From: Formosa haliotis
GTDB taxonomy: Bacteria > Bacteroidota > Bacteroidia > Flavobacteriales > Flavobacteriaceae
Assembly: GCF_001685485.1 (NCBI RefSeq)
Contig: NZ_BDEL01000001.1
Coordinates: forward strand, 858,501-922,500
DNA: 64,000 bases
Reading direction: 5' to 3'
Shown piece by piece: positions 10,658-20,800 of the stretch (its first letter is position 1; each line of letters begins with the position of its first letter). The notes below the pieces were generated by a model, which saw only the letters and a program-made list of their open reading frames with translations, had not been told where the DNA came from and searched no databases. The translations under genes and the position numbers were made by a program.

Positions 10658-11752
10658 TTACTCTACGTTTTTTAAAGGCATTACGGTATCGGAAATAAGT
10701 CGATCATTATTATCGGTAACCATTACATGTATTTGTGTTAATCCTGTAATACCATATAATTCCGAAACTAAATCTACAAAGCCTTTAATTTCTGAAGTAC
10801 CGCCAGAAAATTCGCCTGTAATTACTTTAGGTCCTGCAGTTATTTTATACTTAAGCATAGTAACACCGCGCTCATTATTAATTCTACTCATCCCTAAAAA
10901 GTCTTTCTGACTGATATTTAAAGGAAAGAATCTAAACTCAGGATCTGGCGGTTGCACATATTCTGCAGCTAATAAAACTTGGTCTCCAGAGTTTGCTACC
11001 CAATCTTTGGCAACCATCAAGAAGTTAATTTTTTCCATAATATACCCGTCATAATACCCTTCTTGGGTACCATAATACTCTGAAGGAATTAAATCCATTC
11101 TATAGAAACCATTACCTAAATCTTTTAATTTAGTTTTTTCTACAACTTCGGGAACCCATGCTTGATATTCCTGTAATACCTCCCAATCGTTTAAACCACT
11201 ATGAAAATGAACACTTGATACACCTTCAAATCCATCTACTAGGTTAGCATTAAATAAAATACTTAAACCACTTGTTAAAGTTGGTTTTTCAGGATACGAT
11301 CTAATCATTTCGTTAGCCGAATAAAAGGAATCGAAAGGCGTGTAAGGCACTTGCGATACACTAGATTGCATACTTCCTGTTTTGTCCTTAAGGCGAAACC
11401 AAAACCCAGCACTAGCGGCAATATCGTCTGCACTTACAGAAAAATAGTCTGTTGGTGTTAAAGTGAAACTCCAAACCATGTCCCCTTCATACTTTAATTT
11501 TGCAAAATCTGATGAGTTTTCCCAATTTCCAGCATCCGGTTCAGATGGAGACCAAATCCAAATATAAAGGTCTTGGGCCTCTGCAAAACTGGTATTTACC
11601 AAATCGAAATACCAGGTGGTTTCCTCATTATAATTATAAATAACAGGATACGACCATATTTTGCCAACATCTCCAGCTTCAACCTGTGCTTTAATCGTAT
11701 AAGACGACAAGGAAAAAGCTATTAGTAAAACGTATAGTAAAGTCTTTTTCAT
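10658..11752 (-). CDS. Putative surface glycan-binding protein (SusE/SusF position)
   Basis: A 364-residue protein with a type I signal peptide (cleavage near YTIKAQ) rather than a lipobox. The body is beta-rich and aromatic, with two apparent domains (about 30-160 and 165-300) that resemble the starch-binding-module-like domains of SusE/SusF proteins; surface-exposed aromatics such as IWIWSPSEPDAGNW could bind sugar. Position supports this: it lies directly upstream of susC in the operon. I do not recognise a named family with certainty. It probably binds glycan at the surface, but it could have another outer-membrane role. Confidence 0.65.
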   Translation of the reverse strand: MKKTLLYVLLIAFSLSSYTIKAQVEAGDVGKIWSYPVIYNYNEETTWYFDLVNTSFAEAQDLYIWIWSPSEPDAGNWENSSDFAKLKYEGDMVWSFTLTPTDYFSVSADDIAASAGFWFRLKDKTGSMQSSVSQVPYTPFDSFYSANEMIRSYPEKPTLTSGLSILFNANLVDGFEGVSSVHFHSGLNDWEVLQEYQAWVPEVVEKTKLKDLGNGFYRMDLIPSEYYGTQEGYYDGYIMEKINFLMVAKDWVANSGDQVLLAAEYVQPPDPEFRFFPLNISQKDFLGMSRINNERGVTMLKYKITAGPKVITGEFSGGTSEIKGFVDLVSELYGITGLTQIHVMVTDNNDRLISDTVMPLKNVE

Positions 11753-11756
11753 AAGT

Positions 11757-12278
11757 TTAGTTGTTAGCTGTTAAGTTAAATGTGTAAGAAACAAAGGCCA
11801 CACCGTCGGCAACACGTACAAGCTGAACTTGCATTTCGCGATTACTACCAGGGACAGAGATTACTTTTAAATCGTCTGTTTTTTCAACTCTAGATTCATC
11901 TTTAAACAAATGAATTAACAAAGGTGTACCATTAGTTTGCTGGAAAAGGTCGCTCAAAGACCAAAATCCGCTTGGCTCGAAAAGTGGAGGAACATCTCCA
12001 ATAACTTCGTATGTAGTTGGATTCATATTTCCATCTACATTAAAGTTAATTTGAAAAGTGTCGTAATTAAATAAAGTAGATAAGTTTTGCTCGTCTGGTT
12101 TTATGGCGTTCGACTTAGCAAATTCATCAACCATCTTTAAATTCATCAAACTCCAACTACCATTTATTTTTTCATAAATTGTAATAGGATTGACATAATT
12201 ACCATCGTCTGAATCATTACAGCCCCAAAAGCTTAATGCCATACAAACAAGAAGTAACTTTAAAGTAAATTTTCTCAT
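11757..12278 (-). CDS. DUF5004-like lipoprotein, first gene of the operon
   Basis: A 173-residue lipoprotein (signal ending LSFWGC, Cys about 20) followed by a lipocalin-like beta-rich domain of the type seen in DUF5004/DUF4923 proteins (GSWSLMNLKMV at the start, a C-terminal strand ending SYTFNL). Such proteins are often encoded in Bacteroidota glycan loci; the function is unknown. It is the promoter-proximal gene, 4 bases before the SusE/F-position gene. Confidence 0.65.
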   Translation of the reverse strand: MRKFTLKLLLVCMALSFWGCNDSDDGNYVNPITIYEKINGSWSLMNLKMVDEFAKSNAIKPDEQNLSTLFNYDTFQINFNVDGNMNPTTYEVIGDVPPLFEPSGFWSLSDLFQQTNGTPLLIHLFKDESRVEKTDDLKVISVPGSNREMQVQLVRVADGVAFVSYTFNLTANN

Positions 12279-12328
12279 ACAGTTTGGTTTATTAATTAGT
12301 TATTTGTTTCACTTTATTCTGTGATATT

Positions 12329-12336
12329 CAAATGTA
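12329..12336 (-). promoter_or_regulatory. Candidate -7 promoter box for the polysaccharide utilisation operon
   Basis: On the minus strand the octamer TACATTTG matches the Bacteroidota -7 consensus TAnnTTTG exactly and lies about 50 bases before the start codon of the first operon gene. A -33 TTTG element is not obvious, so control may depend on an activator. Confidence 0.5.
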
Positions 12337-12371
12337 TTTGGTATTTAAAGGGAAAGAAAAATATTATTAAA

Positions 12372-12478
12372 AAATCAAGATGATTTTTAATAGACACAAA
12401 ACATAATTAACTTATTTTCAGTATTTTAAACTTAAATAAAGAATAACAAAATCAAGATAAATCATTTAAAAATCAAGA
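12372..12478. promoter_or_regulatory. Three direct copies of AAATCAAGA in the divergent control region
   Basis: The nonamer AAATCAAGA occurs at 12372-12380, 12449-12457 and 12470-12478. The last two are 21 bases apart, two helical turns. They lie upstream of the predicted operon promoter and of the divergent TPR-HTH regulator gene at 12765. They are candidate binding sites for that regulator, although the AT-richness of the region makes chance repeats possible. Confidence 0.4.
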
Positions 12479-12764
12479 ATAAAAACAAGAGTTAAATCAT
12501 AAAATCATCAATTTTACCTCTATTTTTTTACGAATCACACATTAAAACACAACTTAAATTACACTTTTATGTTTTAAAAGCATATTTTTAAACAATACAC
12601 TAATTTAATGCCTAATAATATGATTTTAAGCAAAAAAATCACCACAAATAGCCATTCCTTAGATGGTATATTTCTAAAAAATAATTTTGAAATTTTAGAA
12701 ACTACAATTTAAATTGTTTAGTTTTTTTAAAAGACTTTTCTTTGTAAAGAACCCTTTTTAATCT

Positions 12765-14432
12765 ATGCATTCCCAATTTTATAAACATACTGTATTATAT
12801 ATCTACTTCTGTTTCCTTGCTTTCAGTACAATAACTACTGCTCAAAACATAGATAGTTTAAAACAAGTATATAATAACCTAACAAAAGACACAGACAAGG
12901 TTAATATTTTACATAAAATTGGAGATTATTATAATGCTAAAAATTTAGACTCTTCTCTTTTCTTTCATAAAGAAGCCCTAGTATATGCGGAAAAATCAGA
13001 TAGTGATAGTTTAATTGCAAAAAGCAATTCTAACTTGGCAATCGTGTACCTTATGAAAGGGAAATTGGATATTTCCATGAGTCATGTATTACAATCCTTA
13101 AAATTTTATGAAACACAGGATGATGTAAAGGGTATCGTAAAAAGTCTGAATAACATTGCTTTAATCCATTTTTACCAATCTAAATTTGAAGATGCTTTAT
13201 TGAATTATAATAAATCTTTTGAAATGGTTGACAAAAGTGCTGAATTAAGCACTAAACAAAAGGCAAATTACAAAGGACAAATTCTAAATAACATTGGTAT
13301 TATTTACGATAACCAAGAAAATTTAAATAAAGCCTTAGAATACTACACCAAGGCATCTACCTTTAGTAAAACTGCAGAAGACAGCAAAACGGTAGCTTCC
13401 ATTAATTCGAATATCGGACTTATTTATTTAAAGATGGATAAATACGATCTCGCCGAAGGCTATTTTAATGAATCTTTAGACTTAAGAATATCGGAAAAAG
13501 ACAATTTCGGGCAATGTAAATCGTATCAACATTTAGGAAATTTATATAAAGCCAAAGGCGATTTAACGACATCGGAAAAGTATTTAGAGTTAGGTCTTCA
13601 AAAATGTAGCGAAGCAAATGCTAGCCGAGCAAGAGCACAAATTTTATCTATTTTAAGCGAAACCAACGCACTACAAAACAATTACCAAAAAGCCTATAAT
13701 TATCATGTATCCTTCTCTACGCTACAAGATAGTTTATCTAATAGCGAAGTTCACAGAAAAATTACAGAGGCAGAAATGCAATTTAAATTCGATAAAGAAG
13801 TCCAAGAGAAGGAAGCCCAAATTCAAAAAAGACAATTCATATATATCATCATTGCCATTGTACTGGTATTAGGCTGTTTAATTTTTATTACACTATATTT
13901 TCTCTCTAAAACCAAAGCAAAAAACCAAAAATTACTTACAGAAAAAGTCGATTTAGAAAATAAAGAATTATCTCTTCGCAAATTAAATCTTGAACAAGAG
14001 CTAGAAACCAGAAGTAAAGATTTAACTACTAATGTGATGTATTTAATTAAAAAGAACGAACTTATTAGTGAAATTTCTCTACGCTTAATTGCCCTTAAAC
14101 GCGATATGAAAAAGGAAAACCAAAAAGATATCCAGAAAATTATAATGGATCTTCAAACCGCTAAAGACGATGCCATTTGGGATGAGTTTGAAGTCCGTTT
14201 TAATCAAGTGTATAATGAATTTTACGAGCGTTTAAACGAGCGCTTTCCTAACTTAACGAGCAACGAAAAAAAGATTTGTGCCTTCTTAAAATTGAATCTT
14301 ACCTCTAAAGAAATCTGTACGCTTACCAGACAATCTACTAACAGTTTAAACGTGGCCAGAACACGCCTTAGAAAGAAACTTGGTTTAAATAATACCCAAG
14401 TTAATTTAACTACTTTTCTAGAAAATATTTAA
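12765..14432 (+). CDS. SusR-like TPR transcriptional regulator with LuxR-type HTH
   Basis: A 555-residue protein. A signal-like N-terminus is followed by tandem TPR repeats (about 40-300; for example LNNIGIIYDNQENLNKALEYY and INSNIGLIYLKMDKYDLAE), a transmembrane helix near 357-382 (YIIIAIVLVLGCLIFITLYF), a coiled coil, and a C-terminal helix-turn-helix (about 490-550: LTSNEKKICAFLKLNLTSKE...TNSLNVARTRLRKKLG). This is the layout of the membrane-bound SusR-type regulators of Bacteroidota, which sense a sugar in the periplasm and activate a neighbouring sus operon. It is transcribed away from the operon across a 486-bp control region. It is a likely activator of the locus; the inducer is unknown. 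Confidence 0.85.
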   Translation: MHSQFYKHTVLYIYFCFLAFSTITTAQNIDSLKQVYNNLTKDTDKVNILHKIGDYYNAKNLDSSLFFHKEALVYAEKSDSDSLIAKSNSNLAIVYLMKGKLDISMSHVLQSLKFYETQDDVKGIVKSLNNIALIHFYQSKFEDALLNYNKSFEMVDKSAELSTKQKANYKGQILNNIGIIYDNQENLNKALEYYTKASTFSKTAEDSKTVASINSNIGLIYLKMDKYDLAEGYFNESLDLRISEKDNFGQCKSYQHLGNLYKAKGDLTTSEKYLELGLQKCSEANASRARAQILSILSETNALQNNYQKAYNYHVSFSTLQDSLSNSEVHRKITEAEMQFKFDKEVQEKEAQIQKRQFIYIIIAIVLVLGCLIFITLYFLSKTKAKNQKLLTEKVDLENKELSLRKLNLEQELETRSKDLTTNVMYLIKKNELISEISLRLIALKRDMKKENQKDIQKIIMDLQTAKDDAIWDEFEVRFNQVYNEFYERLNERFPNLTSNEKKICAFLKLNLTSKEICTLTRQSTNSLNVARTRLRKKLGLNNTQVNLTTFLENI

Positions 14433-14543
14433 TATTTTCTTAATGGCACCCTATGTTTTTCGCCAGAAACACAGGTTTTCACACAGGCAATTCCATAAAA
14501 ACTTTCACTACCTAAAGCACTATTTAACAATAAGTTAACTCGC

Positions 14544-14567
14544 CCTGTATTACTAATGTAATACAGG
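14544..14567. promoter_or_regulatory. Perfect 10-bp inverted repeat
   Basis: CCTGTATTAC, loop TAAT, GTAATACAGG. It lies 111 bases after the regulator stop codon and about 100 bases before the next ORF. No U-run follows, so it is either a weak terminator or a protein-binding palindrome for the downstream transcript. Confidence 0.5.
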
Positions 14568-14665
14568 TGAGCAAGTATGTACATGCTTTGTAATTGTTAT
14601 TTTTTCTTCAAACCTCAATTTTATCATTAATTAGTTCACATAACAGTTCAAAAATTTAACTAATA

Positions 14666-14806
14666 ATGCAAAAACAAGATGATAAAAAACCTCCCCGAGA
14701 CCTAGAGAAAGATGATAAAAAATTAAAGGAAATCATCAAAAAAAGAGAAGACCAAACTTCTGCTCTAAAGAAAATTTTAGACCAATTCAAAAATAACAAT
14801 AACTAA
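14666..14806 (+). CDS. 46-codon highly charged ORF
   Basis: An uninterrupted 46-codon frame (begins MQKQDDKKPPRDLEKDDKKL) 14 bases upstream of the giant subtilisin gene. It is almost entirely Lys, Asp, Glu and Gln, predicted helical or coiled, with no signal peptide. It may be a small co-transcribed protein or a leader peptide. I do not recognise it. Confidence 0.45.
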   Translation: MQKQDDKKPPRDLEKDDKKLKEIIKKREDQTSALKKILDQFKNNNN

Positions 14807-14820
14807 AAACAATTACGTAA

Positions 14821-17800
14821 ATGGTAAACAATTACAAAAGTAATATTCGAGCAGGCTTATTAGTACTGCTATTATTTTGTACCGCCCTTTCGTTCGGGCA
14901 AACACCCCAATCTTATAATAACAAAGGTGAATTACAAGGGGTGGTTAGAATTAAAGTCACAAAACCTGTGGCTACAATATTAAAAACAGCCCCTTTACAA
15001 ACGCAAAGAGGTATTGTTACAACAGGAATTTCGGCAATAGACGAAGTTTCTAAACAAAGTCAAGCAACACATTTAACACGATTATTCCCAGAAAATCCTA
15101 ATCCTAGATTAGAAGCTAAATTGCGTAAGCATGGTTTAGATTTATGGTACGAAGTACAAATAAACCCTAACCAAGATGCTGCCGAGGTTGCTAGACAATA
15201 TCAACATCTAGGCGATGTAACCGTTGCAGAAACAGAACGTTTAAAGGTATTATCAAACTATACAACTATAGAAAAATTAGGGACTATAAATACCTTAAAT
15301 ACAGCGCCATTTAACGATCCTTATTTAAAAGACCAATGGCATTATAATAATACTGGGCAAACCGGATATTCTGGTGCCGATATCAATCTTTTTAAAGCTT
15401 GGGAAGCAACAGCAGGAAGCAGTGATATTATTGTATCTGTTCACGATGAAGGGATTGATATTGAACATGAAGACCTTAAAGATAATATTTGGATTAATGA
15501 AGCCGAATTAAACGGTACAGACGGTGTAGATGATGATGGAAATGGTTATATCGATGATGTTTACGGTTGGAATTTTGCCAGTAGAAACAATGTCATCGAC
15601 CCAGACCCACATGGTACGCATGTAGCAGGAACCGTATCAGCCGTTAACAATAATGGTATTGGAGTTAGTGGTGTAGCTGGTGGTACTGGTAATAACGATG
15701 GTGTTAAAATTATGTCTCTAAAAATTATTGGAGGAACTAGTAACGCTGCAAACTCTTATATATATGCTGCCAACAATGGAGCCATAATTTCTCAGAACAG
15801 TTGGGGATATACAGTTCCTGGTAATACAGAACAAGCCGTAAGAGATGCTATTAATTACTTTATTGCTGAAGCTGGAGATTTCCCAGGTAGCCCAATGAAA
15901 GGTGGTATTGTTGTCTTTGCCGCTGGAAACGACGACTACGATGCCGAATGGTATCCAGGATTCTATCCAGAAGTATTAACCGTTAGCGCTTTAGGTCCAG
16001 AAGGTATTAAGGCTAGTTATTCTAACTTTGGAACTTGGGTAGATATCGCTGCCCCAGGAGGAAATTCAGGAGTATATGGTTCTGCTAGTGGGGTATTAAG
16101 TACCTTACCAGGAGATAAAATAGGATATTTAGATGGTACTTCCATGGCGTGTCCTCACATTTCAGGGATTGCTGCTTTAGCCATAGCTAATGAAACGAAG
16201 CAAATTACAGCAGACGAGTTACTAAATAAATTATTGACTGGAACCCGAAACATAGACCATTTAAACCCTGATTATATTGGAAAACTTGGGGAATTATCTG
16301 ATGCCTTTTTATCCATTCAAAATGATTTAAAAATCGCTCCTGAAACTATTACAGATTTAACTGTAGATGGTGTATCTCAAGAATTTGCTACACTGTCTTG
16401 GACTGTACCTAACGATCAAGATGATACAAAGCCTCTTAGTTTTGAGTTGTATTATAGCGAAAATGAAATCACGAATGAAAATTTGGCGAGTGCTACAAAG
16501 CTTACAATTAAAAACACTAGCGACCAAGGAGAGAAAATAACGTATACGGTTGAAGATTTATATGGTTTAACTACCTATCATTTTGCGGTACTGGCGTTAG
16601 ATAGATGGGGTAACAAATCTACTTTATCTAATCCAGTATCTGGAACTACAAATTCAGGTCCACAAATAAATGTAGACGAGAATAGTAAAGCTATTACTAT
16701 AGATGTAGATGCTGCTACAAACCTACTTACAGGAACTCATGATATTAATATATTAAACGAAGCGGAAGGTATTCTAAAATGGGAATACGAGGCAAGACAT
16801 AAAACAACTTCTTTATCTTATAACAGAACATCGGCATACCAAGTAAAGGGTAAAACTAAATCTGCCACAGCTGCAAAGGTTGGAATGCAAGAACTTCCAG
16901 GAACTAAATCGAAAGCCAATGCTATTCCAGCTCCTATGCAATTCGAGAGAGAAATATTAAAGTATTATTATTATGAGAGCGATATAATTGGAGAAGAAGA
17001 CTTAGAAGTGCCTAACTCGTCTGCCACTAAATTTATGGTTAACAACGAGAAAGGCTTTAACCTAACCCATGTTCAGGCTTTTCTAAATTTCGATCCAGCT
17101 TTAGGTCCTGTGGTCATAGAAATTTATAAGGGAGAACAACTTAATAAAGGAAATTTAATATTTAGCCAAGAGTATACCTATTATGCTCACGAAAGACATT
17201 GGGCATATGCGCAATTAAACGAACAATTATTTTTTGAAAATGGTGAAACTTTTTGGGTAGTATTTCATGCTCCTTCAGGCAATTTATATCCTTTAGGTAT
17301 TGGGCCAATGTTAGATCCTGAATCAAATTCATTCAATTATTGCTTTATGTCTTTTGATGGTGGTTCAACTTGGAGTAAATTATCAGATGCTATTAATAGT
17401 GAAGATTTTGTTTGGACTACTGCTGCATTTAGCCAAAATGAATATTTAGGCGAATACCTAACTCTAGACCCAGAATCTGGTCAGGTTTCAGGAAACTCAG
17501 ATGCTATAACTACGCTTACTGCAGACGGATCAAACTTAATTAATGGTAATTATAAGGCCAATGTTATTCTAAAATCTAACGACGGAAAACAGCCAGAATA
17601 TAGATTACCTGTAACGCTTAACGTCACTAATCATGAACCTGAATTAAGTGCTGTTAGCCAATTAAATTTTGGCAGTGTGTTTCAAGGAAAAGAAAAAGAG
17701 TTAACCTTTACCCTATCTAATGTTGGTTTAGGAAACTTCTCTAATATTACTGTAATGAGTACGAATCCTCAATTCGAATTAGTAGGATATGCACCGTGGC

Positions 17801-20800
17801 AAATTGCAGCAAAACAATTTGTAGATGTTACCGTAAAATATACACCGGGAGCAAATATAGGTAACGACAATGGTGTTTTAAACATTACCTCGTCTAGCAC
17901 TTCTAAAAATGCGAAAGTTATTTTATTTGGTGTAAGTACAGAACCAGGAAAAATGGTGGTAACACCAGAAGAACAAACCGTAGATAATATCACTATTGGC
18001 GATCCTGTATCTGCTAAAATTACTGTTAAAAACGAAGGTGCTTCTACCCTAAGTTACTTTATTCCAAATTTCGATACAAACGGCATAAGTAACGACTGGG
18101 AAGATAGTTATAGTACAGCAGGATATAAAGTTAGAACTAATCATCAAGGCGACACCTCTCCTATAGATTATGAATACGAAGATATTTCTGCTACTGGAGA
18201 AAATATTACTCAGTATTTTAAAGATAATGGTAATGTTTATAAAACTGTAGAGTTAGATTTTAATTTCCCATATTACAAACACCAAGATCTTCGTACGTTA
18301 TATATTGCTCGAGGCGGATTTACAACCTTCGATAATACATATAACCCGATAAATAGTCCAACTATTGGTGGTGCCCCATGGACACCAAAAGGTTATATCT
18401 CTGTTCTAGGTACGTATGTAGACCTAACAGATGGTGGTGCTGTTTACTACGAAATGAAACCAGACCGTATAATCGTACAATACGATAACATTAATGATGG
18501 TTACTGGGGGAATACTATTAGTGCACAAATGGTGTTATTTAAAAACGGAAACATTCGTTTTTACTATAATGATGTTAACTTCACAGAGGATGTTTTATCT
18601 TATTTAAATATCCTAATCGAAGATTACGATCAAACAGAAGGTATTTTATATAATTCTTTTGACAAAACACAACCTATTTATACAGGTATGGCTCTTGGAT
18701 TCGATTACCCTGGTCCAGACATTATTACAAGCATTACTAATGGTAGTGGCGTATTATTACCTGGAGATTCTGCAGAGTTAAATATAAATTTATCTACAGA
18801 TATTTTAAGCGAAGGGATTACAAATCGTTATATAAATATTATTTCTAACGATCCTAAATCGCCACAATCAATTGCCTTAGTTAAATTAAATGTAACAGAC
18901 GGCGGTACTCCTGATGTAGCCATTTCTCATACAGAAATTGATTTCGGATCTGTATTTCAAGGTTTAAAAACTTCAAGACAATTTGTATTAAACAACAAAG
19001 GTAATGCAGATGCAACTATTACAGATTTTACACAAAGTACAAATAGTTTTAATATTACTGGCGAGACTTCTGGTACTATTGCTTCAAGCTCTATTTTAAC
19101 CTTTGATGTAGAATTCCCTACCGATGTACTTGGAGATTTTAACGACATGGTAAGCATTACAACAGACGATGGGTCTACCTTCAATGTTAATATTAAAGGT
19201 TCTGTTATAGATCCACCTGCGATTGATGTAGACTTAACTGCAATTTCAGAAACTTTAAATCATGGCGAAAAAGCGTCTCATGAGCTTACAATTACAAATC
19301 CTGGAAAGGCAAACTTAGAGGTTGTTGCCTCAGGTAACCAATGGTTATCGTTTGGAGATCAAGCAAAACTGTCTAGTAATTTACCAAACTTAACTTATGC
19401 AGTAGACACCTACAATACAGGTGAAAACTACAATTGGTTAGATATTAGAAGTCCAGAAACTCAACTTCCTTTTATAACAGAGGACATTTTCGATCCGAAA
19501 GAATATTACAGAACAGTTAATTTAACCCGTCCTATTCAATTTTATGGCGAAGAATATTCAACCATTTTTATTGCAGAGAATGGAGCTATTTATTTCGATA
19601 TGCCTTCAGATGTTATTTTAAGTGGGGAGACAATTCCTACAGAATATACAGATAAAATCATAGCACCTTACTGGACTTTTGGAAGCTTTAACACCCTTCT
19701 ATTCGAACCTCATGAAGTTGGTATTTTCTATACATCAGACGAATTTAAAACGGTTATTTCTTGGGAATATATAGTTGATAATTTTGGAGGAATAGGTGCC
19801 CCAATGTCGGCTCAAGTTATTTTCTATAATAACGGTTCAATGAAATTCCAATATAAAGTAAACGGAAATTTAGATGTTGCTTCGAGCTACACCCTTATTG
19901 GTGTTCAAAATAATGACAAAAATGATGCCGTATTAATTTCTATGAAAAGTAGAATTCCACATGGTAATGGTTTAGCTTATATTTTATCGCCTGCAGAAAA
20001 GCAAATTATCGAACCTGGTAAAAGCTTTACTGGCCATATAAATATAGATGCTGGAAGTGTATATGCTGGAACGTATAACGGTAATTTAAAATTAAGAACG
20101 AATGTTCCTAATCAAGACACTTTAGATAAGCCTATAAACCTTACTGTAATTGGAGATGCAGAAATTTCACCTTCTGTAGATGCTATCGCATTTGGTAGTA
20201 TTATGGCTTACACCACAGAAAATGGTCCTAAATCTTACATGCGCAGTTTCGATATTACCAATACAGGTGTTGCAACTTTAGACCTTACTGCTGTTACTAT
20301 TCAGGACACCCCAGAAGATTATGTCTTAGAAATGTATGTGTATGATGATTGGTTTGGTTCTTGGGTATGGACCAACGTAAACTTTGTATGGAACTGGCCT
20401 AGTTTAGCTCCTAGCGAAACTGCTAAATTCCGTGTTACTTACGCTCCTAAAGATGCCGGAGAAGTTTCTAATACTATTAATATAACAAGTAGTTTACATA
20501 ACTTACAATTACCTTTAACCGCTACAGTAATCTTACCTCCTGTACTTGGTTTAGACACAACAGAAGTATACAGTACTATCGCTACTGCTACCGGTACAGA
20601 TAGTCAAGTGGCGACATTTAACAATGCTGCAGGTAAAGGCGATTTAATGTTCGAAGTAAGTTTAGATTATTTAAGAGCACCATTAAAAACATCGTCTGTA
20701 ACTACTCCAGAAACAACAGAATCTTTTGCAAACAATAAACATTTAGCATTACACGCAAAAAATGCTGAAAACAATACAATTGCAACAAACTCTGTTAATG

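Noticed and set aside
14544..14567. Classical rho-independent terminator
   Set aside because: The stem is perfect but no U-run follows on either strand, so it is listed only as an inverted repeat.
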